Positions 10,300-20,700 of a DNA stretch of 64,000 nt are shown in pieces. The stretch lies in contig JASKMD010000008.1 of NCBI GenBank assembly GCA_030144725.1, positions 3,375,400-3,439,399 on the forward strand, given 5' to 3'. Positions within the stretch are counted from its first letter, which is position 1. Every line of letters starts with the position of its first letter. The DNA is from Haematococcus lacustris (lineage: Eukaryota > Chlorophyta > Chlorophyceae > Chlamydomonadales > Haematococcaceae). Both the position numbers and the translations under genes were made by a program. The notes below the pieces were generated by a model. It saw only the letters and a program-made list of their open reading frames with translations. It made no database searches and was not told where the DNA came from.

Positions 10300-10566
10300 T
10301 CACAGCAAACACGCCAAGGCCAGTAGGGCTAATGGGGCTCAAGGGCAGCTGCAGCAGCAGATACGTGAAGCAGCAGCTCAACAACAGCAAATCCTTATGT
10401 CTGCAGCTGCTGCCACAGAGGCAGAACTTGACCAGGTCAGATCTCAGCTTCGCTCATGCCAGACTGTCAGTATGCGCACCGCCACCGACCTTGCAATTGC
10501 TTCAGTGCTTGCTTGCGAGTAGAACTTGCAGCTGCAAACCAAGAGCTGGCAGCATGCAGGAGTAAG
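10300..10566 (+). other. Candidate coiled-coil coding segment
   Basis: A frame reads GQLQQQIREAAAQQQQILMS, then [15 protein letters not shown], a Gln-rich heptad pattern. A second frame downstream gives [15 protein letters not shown], suggesting a frame break or a short intron. No family recognised and the ends are not defined. Confidence 0.25.
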
Positions 10567-10668
10567 GTCAGAAGCATGGTCAGAAGCATAACCCTCACTT
10601 CCATGCCCCTTGGCTGCAGGTCTGTTGGGACCCCTCCCCCTTCCCCTTCTCCAGACCTTCTCCAGCCT

Positions 10669-11101
10669 TCCCCCAGCCCAGCCCAGCCCAGCCCAGCCCA
10701 GCCCAGCCCAGCCCAGCCCAGCCCAGCCCAGCCCAGCCCAGCCCAGCCCAGCCCAGCCCAGCCCAGCCCAGCCCAGCCCAGCCCAGCCCAGCCCAGCCCA
10801 GCCCAGCCCAGCCCAGCCCAGCCCAGCCCAGCCCAGCCCAGCCCAGCCCAGCCCAGCCCAGCCCAGCCCAGCCCAGCCCAGCCCAGCCCAGCCCAGCCCA
10901 GCCCAGCCCAGCCCAGCCCAGCCCAGCCCAGCCCAGCCCAGCCCAGCCCAGCCCAGCCCAGCCCAGCCCAGCCCAGCCCAGCCCAGCCCAGCCCAGCCCA
11001 GCCCAGCCCAGCCCAGCCCAGCCCAGCCCAGCCCAGCCCAGCCCAGCCCAGCCCAGCCCAGCCCAGCCCAGCCCAGCCCAGCCCAGCCCAGCCCAGCCCA
11101 G
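10669..11101. repeat. GCCCA pentanucleotide array, about 86 copies
   Basis: Uninterrupted GCCCA/TGGGC repeat of about 430 bases, passing directly into a CAG-type array. Same period as the CCCCG (0.7 kb) and GGGGT (31 kb) arrays. Confidence 0.97.
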
Positions 11102-11410
11102 CAGCAGCGGCAGCAGCAGTGGCAGCAGCAGTGGCAGCAGCAGCAGCAGGGGCAGCAGTAGCAGGGGCAGCAGTAGCAGGGGCAGCAGTAGCAGGGGCAG
11201 CAGCAGCAGGGGCAGCAGCAGCAGCAGCAGGGGCAGCAGTAGCAGGAGCAGCAGTAGCAGGGGCAGCATCAGCAGGGGCAGCATCAGCAGTGGCAGCAGC
11301 GGCAACGGCAGCAGCAGCATTGGCAGTGGCAGCAGCAGCAGTGGCAGCAGCAGCGGCTGTGGCAGCATTGGCAGTGGCAGCAGCAGCAGTGGCAGCAAGG
11401 GCATGCCGTG
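11102..11410. repeat. Imperfect CAG-type triplet array
   Basis: GCAGCAGTGGCAGCAGC/AGGGGCAGCAGT style triplets. Every frame is open and gives Ala, Ser/Gly or Gln homopolymers. No supporting splice or start signal was seen. Confidence 0.9.
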
Positions 11411-11564
11411 AGGCTTCTCCTCACCCTGCTTGCACGCTTGATGGTGAGGGCGTAGTCTTTACTTCTTTCTTGACACCTGACCTGACGTTGCCAACCTAGG
11501 CTTTATGACTTGGACGTGTCAGCAAACCTGGTGTGTACGGTTCTACTCCATCACGCATGGGCCG

Positions 11565-11690
11565 CAGCCAGGGGGGTGCAGCAGGAGGGGGGGGCAGGTC
11601 AGGAGCGGCACCAGCACCAGCTGCCTGCTGCTGCCAGGGGGGTGCAGCAGGAGGGGGGGGCAGGTCAGGGGCGGCACCAGCACCGGCACC
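11565..11690. repeat. Two tandem copies of a 63-base unit
   Basis: The unit starting GGGGTGCAGCAGGAGGGGGG recurs 63 bases later with few changes. On minus it gives a duplicated APDLPPPPAAPPW peptide in a 74-codon frame. Confidence 0.75.
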
Positions 11691-11725
11691 TGCTGCTACC
11701 CCCAGCTCATCGCCATGCAAGGCGG

Positions 11726-11947
11726 CTACTTCTCCTCAAGGTCATGCATTTTGGCAGCAAGGACCTCCTCAATAGCATGTAGCAACTGAGCCTCGGTCAT
11801 CAGCAGCTCATTCTCTGCCTGCACCTCCTGGGCAATGTCGTTAGCCCTCCTTGCTGTAGCTTTGAGGCCATTAGGACTGTGCAGATGAGCAGCCCTTGGT
11901 GACTTTACAAGTGCTGCAAGATGAGCACGCTGCCGGCTGGGACTCAT
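11726..11947 (-). CDS. Small helical ORF of 73 codons, unknown
   Basis: Starts MSPSRQRAHLAALVKSPRAA, continues through KATARRANDIAQEVQAENEL and ends MHDLEEK before a TAG. It is strongly amphipathic and non-repetitive, unlike its surroundings. It may be a transposon ORF or a remnant exon. No partner exon was found. Confidence 0.3.
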   Translation of the reverse strand: MSPSRQRAHLAALVKSPRAAHLHSPNGLKATARRANDIAQEVQAENELLMTEAQLLHAIEEVLAAKMHDLEEK

Positions 11948-11989
11948 GGGTTTGCGTCTTGCAATGACTTGCTAGGGCCAGGGGGCAAC

Positions 11990-12200
11990 ATTGAGAGGGG
12001 CTGGGAGGGGGTGGGAAGGGGTGGGCATGGGTGGGAGGGGGTGGGAGGGGGTGGCGGGGGTGGGAGGGGCTGGGAAGGGGTGGGAAGGGGTGGGAGGGGG
12101 TGGGAAGGATCAGCGGGGCAGTGAGGGGGCAGTGAGGGGGTGGGAGGGGGTGGGAGGCTTCTGCGGGGGCTGGGAGGTGGTGGGGCTGCAAGGGGGTGCG
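11990..12200. repeat. Purine-rich GGGTGGGA-type repeat
   Basis: Degenerate tandem of GGGAGGGGGTGGGAGGGG units with A/G/T variation. False glycine-rich ORFs arise in it. Confidence 0.8.
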
Positions 12201-12344
12201 AGGGGGCAGGGTCCAGGCGGTCGGAGTAGGCTAGTCAATTCTGCAAGGCAGAGTCGGGTCACGCCAAAGGGTGAGGAGGCGGCCCTGGTTAATGGATTGC
12301 CGTGCTTTCTATTCCAGCAGCTGTGTCGTAGAGTTACGAACAGA

Positions 12345-12481
12345 GTAATGACTCGAAATTCTAATAACTCAGAGTGGTCAGCTCACAACATGCCGATTTG
12401 TGCAAGGGGGTCCCTTTTTCTGTGTGGCTGGCTAGAGAAACCTCTATCCATTGGCACCTCGCTGCAATGTCGAGTCATTAC
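12345..12481. mobile_element. 137-base segment with perfect 12-base terminal inverted repeats
   Basis: GTAATGACTCGA at 12,345-12,356 is matched in inverse by TCGAGTCATTAC at 12,470-12,481. The interior has no coding signal. It could be a small MITE. No convincing target-site duplication is visible, so a chance or other origin remains possible. Confidence 0.3.
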
Positions 12482-12489
12482 TAGCCCCA

Positions 12490-12830
12490 CGATGGCCCTC
12501 CAACACCGCCTGCACCAATAAAAGGCTCGCGGAGCGAGCCTGGCGGGCTGTGCTGTGATTGTAATTCCGGCTGGATGCCAGGCGGAGTTCGCTCATTGGT
12601 GCCACTACTCACCACTAGAACAATCAATAGTGAGCAGCTGAGGTGTGTCCGTGCTCGCTTGCGCCGGCACGGACTCTGATGCAAGGATTAACGCGCCGCT
12701 TGCCAGTAGATGCGGAGTAATTCGCAGGTGCCAATGCAACAAACGCTACCGGAATCGGTGCACTCTGGTGCGAGTACTTGCATGAAGATTACCAACCCCA
12801 TGTTGGGACATCCTGAGCTTCGCCCCTGCC
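12490..12830 (+). repeat. Dispersed repeat shared with LINE 3' region
   Basis: Aligns by eye with 17,600-17,785 and 22,050-22,390. Shared landmarks are ACACCGCCTGCAC, the hairpin GGCTCGC-GGA-GCGAGCC (12,524-12,540), GAGCAGCTGAGGTGTGTCCG, ACGCGCCGCTTGCCAG and ACCAACCCCATGTTGGGACA. The copy here is the most diverged. AATAAA directly precedes the hairpin. Confidence 0.7.
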
Positions 12831-12845
12831 GCCCGCCATCAGCTG

Positions 12846-13110
12846 CAGTGCGATGGCTGTGCTACGTGCCTGGCTCGTCCATGCGCTGCTGTGCAGTACC
12901 ATGCTCAGCATCCAATCCTTTCCGGGGAGGCAAGCATGCGAACATCATTAACACACACATTGCAAGTGGACTTGGACGTGCATAGTTTAGTTTAGCTGCA
13001 TGCGAGCTTGCTTGACCGGCTGTCTAACGGGCTGGTTGTTAAAGAAATGGAGGCACATACATATGTTGCCTGCTGCCCGTCCGATGTGGGACGGGCCCAC
13101 TGCCCTAGTC
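12846..13110. repeat. Direct repeat, copy 1
   Basis: About 265 bases closely matching 15,318-15,600, from GCGATGGCTGTGCTACGTGC to GACGGGCCCACTGCCCTAG. No coding function seen. Confidence 0.85.
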
Positions 13111-13636
13111 TACATATAAAAATGAAGGGGGCAAGATGAAAATTGTGCTCGGAATGGCCTGCGATTCTGCGTGCGACCTCGCAAAAATTTTCCACCGCAT
13201 AGTACATCGAGGAAACAGAGCGCGAGTCACTGTGCGGTAAGATCAAAAGTCCTATTGAAAATTGGATGCCTTAAAAATAGAGATGAGTAGTGGGTCTGGT
13301 AATGTAGAGGCCAGCGCGTCTACTCGCGATGTTTCGTTTTGAATGGTCTGGCCGGCCCGTCAACCGACAGTCCAGTCAAACAGACACCCTACCCCGGGTG
13401 TTCGCGGCTGCTCTCCACCTGTTCCCTTCGCTCGCACTGGCTGCCAGCTCCCTTAGTATTTTATGTGTAGATGTAGATGCTCACGGATGCGGCGCTTGGT
13501 CGTGTCGTGCGTGGCGTGCACGTCAACCTTGCGCACTGCCTATGCGGTAAAACATGTTCAGCCTCTGCTTCAGCGCGAGGGAGCCTCACGTCCCCAATGC
13601 ACCTGATGGCAGGTGTCTAGCCCCGAAAAGCAGTCA
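13111..13636. other. AT-richer stretch without a supported gene
   Basis: Lower GC than the rest of the window. No spliced or motif-bearing frame recognised. Confidence 0.5.
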
Positions 13637-15104
13637 GGCTAGCAGCAGGGCAGCAGCAGCAGGGGCAGCACCTTCAGGGGCAGCAGCAGCAGGGGCAACA
13701 GCAGCAGGGGCAGCACCTGCAGGGGCAGCAGCAGCATCAGGAGCAGCAGCAGCAGTAGCAGGGGCAGCAGGGGCAGCAGCAGCAGGGGCAGCAGCAGCGG
13801 CGGCAGCAGCAGTAAGGGCAGCAGGGGCAGGAGTAGCAGGGGCAGCAGGGGCAGCAGCAGCAGGGGCAGGAGCAGCAGGGGCAGCAGCGGCAGGGGCAGG
13901 GGCAGCAGCAGCAGCAGGGACAGCCGCAGCAGGGGCACCAGCAGCAGGGGCAGCAGCAGCAGCAGTAGCAGGGGCAGCAGCAGCAGGGGCAGGAGCAGCA
14001 GGGGCAGGAGCAGCAGGGGCAGCAGCAGCAGGGGCTGCAGTAGCAGGGGCAGCAGCGGCAGGGTCAGCAGCAGCAGGGGCAGCACCTGCAGGGGCAGCAG
14101 CAGCATCAGGAGCAGCAGCAACAGCAGCAGCAGCGGCAGCGGCGGCTGGGGCGGCGGCGGCAGCAGCAGGGGCAGCAGCAGCGGCAGCAGCAGGGGCAGC
14201 AGCAGCGGCAGCAGCAGCAGCAAGGGCAGCAGCAGCAGGGGCAGCAGCAGGGGCAGCAGCAGCAGCAGCAAGGGCAGCAATAGCAGGGGCAGCAGCAGCA
14301 GGGGCAGGAGCAGCAGGGGCAGGGGTAGCAGGGGCAGCAGCGGCAGCAGCAGGGGCAGCAGCGGCAGCAGCAGCGGCAGCAGTGGCAGCGGCGGCAGCAG
14401 CAGCAGGGGCAGCAGTAGCAGGGGCAGCAGCAGCAGGGGCAGCAGTAGCAGGGGCAGCAGTAGCAGGGGCAGCAGCAGCAGGGGCCGGAGCAGCAGGGGC
14501 AGCAGCAGCAGGGGCAGAAGCTGCAGGGGCAGCAGCAGCAGCAGGGGCACCAGCAGCAGGGGCACCAGCAGCAGGGGCAGGGGTAGCAGGGGCAGCAGCA
14601 GCGGCAGCAGTGGCAACAGCGGCAGCAGCAGCAGGGACAGCAGTAGCAGGGGCAGCAGTAGCAGGGGCAGCAGCAGCATCAGGAGCAGCAGCAGCAGCGG
14701 CGGCAGGGGAGGCGGCGGCAGCAGAAGGGGCAGCAGCAGCGGCAGCAGCAGCAGCAAGGGCAGCAGCAGCAGCAGGGGCAGCAGCAGCAAGGGCAGCAGG
14801 GGCAGCAGGGGGAGCAGCAGCTTGGGCAGCAGCAGCGGCAGCAGCAGCAGCAAGGGCAGCAGTAGCAGGGGCAGCAGCAGCAAGGGCAGCAGCAGCAGGG
14901 GCAGCAGCAGTAGGGGCAGCAGCAGCAGGGGCAGCAGCGGCGGCAGGGGCAGCAGCGGCGGCAGGGGCAGCAGCGGCGGCAGGGGCAGCAGCAGCGGCAG
15001 GGGCAGCAAGGGCAGCGGCAGCAGCGGCAACAGTGGTAGCAGTGGCAGCAGCGGCAGCAGCGGCAGCAACGGCAGCAGGGGTTGGGGCAGCGGCAGCAAA
15101 CCTA
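13637..15104. repeat. 1.5 kb imperfect GCAGCAGGG/CAG triplet array
   Basis: Continuous triplet-phased repeat of CAG, GGG and GCG triplets with block duplications, such as GGGGCAGCACCTGCAGGGGC at about 13.71 and 14.08 kb. Three frames stay open, giving poly-Ala, poly-Ala/Pro and poly-Leu ORFs of about 500 codons. There is no gene-like flank, so I read it as a non-coding satellite lying between the two direct repeats at 12.85 and 15.32 kb. Confidence 0.85.
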
Positions 15105-15317
15105 TGAACTAAAGCAGGAGGCAACAGCTTGAGCATGCAACTGGGTGCGGCAGCAGGCTGGAAGCGGAGGGAGTTCCATTAGGGTGTTGATGGCACACTT
15201 GAAGGCCAGCGGTGCACAAAACCAGCCATCACATGTAACACTGCAGAAGTGATAACTGGACATCATGCTCACACATATTTTTCAGATGCCAGGGATGCAA
15301 AGCGGGCATCATGCATG

Positions 15318-15600
15318 GCTGTGCGATGGCTGTGCTACGTGCCTGGCTCGTCCATGCGCTGCTGTGCAGTACCATGCTCAGCATCCAATCCTTTCCGGGG
15401 AGGCAAGCATGCGAACATCATTATCACACACATTGCAAGTGGACTTGGACGTGCATAGTTTTGTTTGGCTGCATGTGGGCTTGCTTGGCCGGCTGTCTAT
15501 CAGGCTGGTTGTTAAATAAATGTGGTGCGGCCGGAGGCCGCACATACATATGTTGCCTGCTGCCTTTTCAATGTGGGACGGGCCCACTGCCCTAGTTATC
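15318..15600. repeat. Direct repeat, copy 2, with an added hairpin
   Basis: Matches 12,846-13,110. It carries GTGCGGCC-GGA-GGCCGCAC (15,525-15,543) just after AAATAAA; copy 1 lacks this palindrome at the same place. Confidence 0.85.
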
Positions 15601-16570
15601 TTTCACATTCCCTTCTTTTCCCTTACCTATCCCATTTCCCGCTACCTTACCTTGTCCCCTACCTATAGTCCTACAGCAGCCAGTTCACATCACACCCCAC
15701 CACAAGAAGCAGCGACAAGTGCGTGGCTTTGGCAGCCTGGAGGTCAGTGCCATGGGGCAGTAAGTGCAAGCATGAGCAGCACCCATGAATGGCAGCCTTC
15801 CAAGCCATCAATAGAAAAACTGCAGGTCTCACGGTCAGTCCTTCACCCCTTCCCTCCTTCACCCTTACCCCTTCCCCCTTCCCTACCCGGTCCCACCACC
15901 TCCAAGTCTGCCTCCTCACCTACCTCCCCCCTTTCCCACCCCCCAACCCACGACACACGCTGCAGCCCTCTCCCTACCCTACCCTTGGCGTAGTAGCCTT
16001 CGCCCTACCCTACCCTTGGCGTAGCAACCTGGAGCGGGCAACATGGAGCGGGCAGCTTGGAGTGGGATCCAGTAGTAGCAGCAAACCCAACCCACCCTAG
16101 CCATGCCATGCCCACACACCACAATGACCCTACCCATCCCTCTCCAAAGGGGACGATAGCTGGATAGCTGAGCACTTGGTTGGTTGTCAGCCCGTGCTTG
16201 TTGTGCAACATGGCATAGGTGTAGTAGGTGGGAGTCAATGGAAGTGTGGTGGGTGAAGGATAGCAGGAGCACGTAAGAGGAGGCTATGAAGTTGCACCCG
16301 GTGCAATACATCACCAAGGAGAGGTGTAGCATCACCGTTGTTGTTGCGTCCATCCTCGTCATCTTGCCGCCTTGTTGCGATGCTGTTGTGTTGTCACCTT
16401 GATGTGTTGTGTTGTGGTATGGTGTTGTGTGTCGTTCTGTTGTTGTATTGTCACCATAGTGGGGTGGGGTGGGGTGGGATGGGGTGTCACCTTCTTGTTG
16501 TGTTGTGTTGTTGCTACATCAAACCATGCAGTGCGCAGCGGGACTTCAACCCTTTCATGACAGGGTTGCC
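15601..16570. other. No supported gene; TTG-rich low complexity near 16.4 kb
   Basis: Pyrimidine-rich text at 15.6-16.0 kb and TGTTG/TGGGG low complexity at 16.37-16.52 kb. No exon recognised. Confidence 0.5.
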
Positions 16571-16574
16571 GGGG

Positions 16575-17535
16575 TGTTGGCTCAGGTGTACTGGCTTAGG
16601 GCTGCATGCAAGTTCTAGAACACTGCCAAACTATCCCACAGCGACCTGCTAATGAGGGTCATCAAGGCAGATGTGGAGTTGGGCAGGAGGTGTCAGGCCA
16701 GCTGGAGTGCTCAGTTCCAGCTTGCTGCCAGAGAGCTGATGGGGGGTGAGTTCACCTTGAGCCCGGACATGGTCCTAGGCACCAAGGCTATGGAAGTCAA
16801 GTGGCTCGAGAGGTGGGGGAGGCGTTGGGTTGGGTTTGAGGGAGACCCTAGACCCTAGACACCTAGTTCAGTGTGATGATGCATTGAACGCTACAGCTTT
16901 TATGAATGCCTGTTGTGTGATGATGATCGTGATCGTGATCATGATCATGATCACCCCCCTGAAAACAGATGCCTAACGCATCCATTCGCCCGCAACAACA
17001 CATTGTCAAGGCGCTGACCCTACAAACTCCAACAAGAACAGAATGCTGGCCGTGAGCGGTGTGTTGTACCACCCATATGCTAATATCCTGCGCCATTTGC
17101 TGACTGCCTAGAGCATGGCACACATGTAGCATGAGGGACACCCTAGACTGCCTGAGACGGGGCATCGGGAGAGATGCTCGTATGCTGCATGGTTTAAGCA
17201 TGGGGACGGCATTGGCATCAATCACATGGCACCACACCTGCTGTACAGACAGCTCTCTACAGAAGTTCGCACGAGCTTGACTAGGTTCAGGTTAGGCAAC
17301 AGCGTTTTGGGGGTGGAGAAGGCTCGGATTGAGGGGGTGACTTTCATTGATCGCACATGCACAAGATGCACAGAGGGGGTAGTGGATGACGCCATGCACT
17401 TCATCGTTGAGTGCTCTGCCACGAGTTCCATCAGGCAGCAGGCGGAGTTTGCCATGACTTTCCAGATCAATAATGAGAACTTGCATGACTTCATGTTGAG
17501 CCCATGTGCGTTACAGAAAGTCCCGAACCCCTAGA
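16575..17535 (+). pseudogene. LINE C-terminal fragment interrupted by an RT fragment
   Basis: Bases 16,575-16,855 and about 17,130-17,535 match the C-terminal part of the LINE at 21.2-21.9 kb (for example GGEFTLSPDMVLGTKAMEVK, and CTRCTEGVVDDAMHFIVEC with the C-X2-C-X9-H-X4-C pattern). Between them lies about 280 bases. Part of it (about 17,015-17,125) is a degraded copy of the reverse-transcriptase region at 20.12-20.22 kb, including an in-frame TAG. Short similar sequences (GAGACCCTAGA / GACACCCTAGA) flank the insert. The first part has its own nonsense codon (TAG at 16,616-16,618). Confidence 0.75.
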
Positions 17536-17785
17536 GGGGGAGGGCGGCCAAGCAGCCTAACGGCTGACGGCTTAAGCGGTGTAAGCCACATCATCATCAA
17601 CTTGCTTAACGACGGTCCTCCGACACCGCCTGCACTAAAGAAAGGCTCTCGGAGCGAGCATGGCGGGCTGAACATTGATTGTACTTCCTGCTCGATAGCA
17701 GGCGCAGTTCAGCCAGTGATACCACTACATACCACCAATGCAATTGATGGTGAGCAGCTGAGGTGTGTCCGCGATCGCTTGCCCC
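17536..17785 (+). repeat. LINE 3' untranslated tail, upstream copy
   Basis: Matches 21,965-22,235: GGCGGCCAAGCAGCCTAACG, an ATC-repeat (ACATCATCATCA), ACACCGCCTGCACTAAAGAA, and a GGA-loop hairpin with one mismatch. It runs straight into the 5' part of the next LINE at about 17,785, so the elements lie head to tail. Confidence 0.75.
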
Positions 17786-20700
17786 GCCTCGCCTGACCAG
17801 GTGCAGCGCAGTGCAGCAGCAGCAGCAGCAGCACCAGCAGGGGGGCCTAATCAGGCACCAGCCGGCAAGGCTCCGGGGAAGACAGCTGCGCCGGGCAGCC
17901 GCCCCGCCTCGCCTAACCAGGTGCAGCGCAGTGCAGCAGCAGCAGCAGCAGCAGCAGCAGGGGGGCCTAACCAGGCACCAGCCGGCAAGGCTCATGGGAA
18001 GACAGCTGCACCGGGCAGCCGCCCCGCCTCGCCTAACCAGGTGCAGCGCAGTGCAGCAGCAGCAGCAGCAGCGGGCCCCAGCCAGACAACAGCTAAGACT
18101 GTGGCACCAGGTCGCCCCACCCTGCCCAACCAGACACAGCGCAACGCAGCAGCAACAGCAGCAGTCCTCAGCCATCTGCCCCCCCCCCCGCCCTTCCCCC
18201 TGGGGGGTGGCGGCCACTCGGCCCCAGGCTCCCCAACCAAGAGCCGCCCACTCTCTCCCCCTTTGGGGAACCACCGCACAAGGCATCAAGCGGGGTTAAG
18301 TGCGTCTGGGGAGACTCCTACGGGTAAGCTCAGGGCGGTGGGGGCTCAGGGCGTGGGAGAGGGTCGGGGCTAGGGACTCGCCCCTCGAGAGCTCAGGTTA
18401 GCGGTCCTTAAGCATGACACCACCTCAGTCAAGTTCACAGCTATTAGGAGGCTGGTGGCCGAGCATGATGTCATCGCTCTGTGCGAGACACGCAGCAATA
18501 GGATAGCGGAGTTCATGCAGCATGCCCCTACCCATAGTGCCTTTCACACTACTGTTTCACGTCAGGGGTTGCCGGGTCAGGGGGTGGCCCTTCTGCTGCG
18601 CAAGGAGCTAGCCAGGCACGCCGGGCTATGGCGCACCAGTAGTGCCATGCAGCTGCTTTGGGTCAGGCTGGCAGTGTGTGTGTGTGGGCTTGAGGGCGAT
18701 GTGTTGCTGGGTGTGGGCTACATACCCCCCGCTCACAATGTCTCTGAGCACTTCAACCACTTGCTGCTAGAGCTCCAGGAGGCTACATCACACACACCAC
18801 ATGTCCTCCTGATGGGTGACCTGAACTCTCATTTAGGCAAGCTAAGCGAGATAAGTGACCTCCATGGCTGGTCCATGCAGCATCCGGAGCTTTGCGTGCC
18901 TAGGATTGGCCCGGCCAAGTCTAACCAAGCGGGCAGGGAGTTGATTGACGTGCTGTCAGCTACAGGCCTTGTTGCCACTACCGGCAGGGGACATGGGGAC
19001 ATGGGGCAGCGCACCTGTAGAGCTAGCACCGGCACGGAGCACATCATCATGTCTGAGTCGGTTTACTCTTTGAGCCACACATCTTCCTTTCCCGACGCTT
19101 GTCATGAGTTTGACCACTCCCCCATCACCCTGTCTTTCAAGGCACCAACACAAGCCACTACGCCCATTCACACCTGCAATGCTGACTGCCACACTGGCCC
19201 ACAGTTGCAATGGAAGCCAGATCAGGCTGCACGGTATGTGGGTGCCCTTATTGCCTTGGAAGAGGAGGTCATGGCTGTCCAGCAGGCTGTTGAGCAAGGC
19301 ACACACCCTGACTCCATCAACCGCTTTGTGCATGACATCATATCACGGGCTGCGGGCAGTGCGGGGATGCTCAAGCCAAGGCTCTGCCCGCTGGCACGCG
19401 TTGACAAACACACCACAGTTAAGCCTGCCTGGTTTGACCGGTCATGCAAGGAGGCTAAAGCCGCACTCTGGCAGGCTCTGCGTAGCGGGGAGGCCTTGCA
19501 CCTTTACAGGGCTAGAAAGCAGGCCTATAGGAGGCTGGTTGCGAGAGCTAAGTCTACGTGGTCCAAGCACAGAGCTGCCAAGCTTCTAGACATGCTCAAG
19601 CACAACCCTGGGGATGCACTCAAGATGCTCCGAGTCAAGCACGCACGCCAGCAGTCCATGGTTCCCATTGACAAGTGGCATCAGCATCTGCAGGCCTACT
19701 TCACAACCACCATTGCGGCACATGAAGCACCTGATGTGATCCCTGAGCCAGCCTGGACCAGGCAAGCTGTGCCTGCTCATTTGCAAGCCGTCCCTCTTGG
19801 GAGAGGCAGACCTCACTCTGTCCCTGCCCCTGCCCCTGTCACAACACATGCACCTACCTATGAGCTGCCCCATTTTGACAACATCACATCCATTGTTCAA
19901 GCACAACTTCGTGAACTCAACAATGACACAGCACCTGGCCTGGATGGGGTCCCAGCCCCCTTCATCAAGCACGCCCGCACAGTTGAGGAGGGTGTTACCA
20001 CATACTTGTTGCTCCCTCTGCTTGCCACATGGTTTCACAGCATGATGCGCACTGGGAATATCCCTGCGGCTTGGAAGGTAGCTAGGATCAGCCCCCTCTT
20101 CAAGGACACAGACCCCACAGACCCCAACAAGTACAGAATGCTTGCTGTGAGTAGTGTGTTGTACCGCCTGTATGCTAACGTCTTGCGGCATGTGCTGACT
20201 GCCTGGTGCATGACACACAAAGTGCTGCCAGCTGAGCAGTTTGGGTTCATCCCGGGACGCAGCACCATGCAACCCATGTTCATTCTGCGCCATCTTGTCC
20301 ACGCTCAAAAGGCTAGCGCAGATGCCAAGCACCGCAAGCTTTACACTGCCTTCATTGACTTCAAACAGGCCTATGACCACATACCTCGACAACAATTGTG
20401 GGAGCACTTACGGGTTGGGGTCAAGCTGCCACAGCCCTTGCTTGCCTGCCTGGAGGGTCTGTATAGGGATGATAGCTATGTGCTGATAGATGGCCCCCAC
20501 CGCACCCCCCCAGTGATTCCGGACCAAGGTGTCAAGCAAGGCTGCCCCATCAGCCCACTCCTGTTTGCTCTCTATGTTCACGACATTAGTAAGGAGTTCC
20601 TGGGTCCTGTTGATGCTGTGAGGGTGCAAGGCACACCTGTCACCCACTTCATGTATGCTGATGACCTGACCCTGGTGAGCACCTCGCCCCACGGGCTGCA

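Noticed and set aside
13554..15136. Ala-, Ala/Pro- and Leu-rich ORFs of about 500 codons
   Set aside because: Frame-independent products of a CAG/GGG triplet array without splice, start or family signals.
17765..17767. Start codon of a separate LINE ORF1
   Set aside because: The codon there is GTG and lies in the preceding element's 3' tail; the frame is simply open, so no start is claimed.
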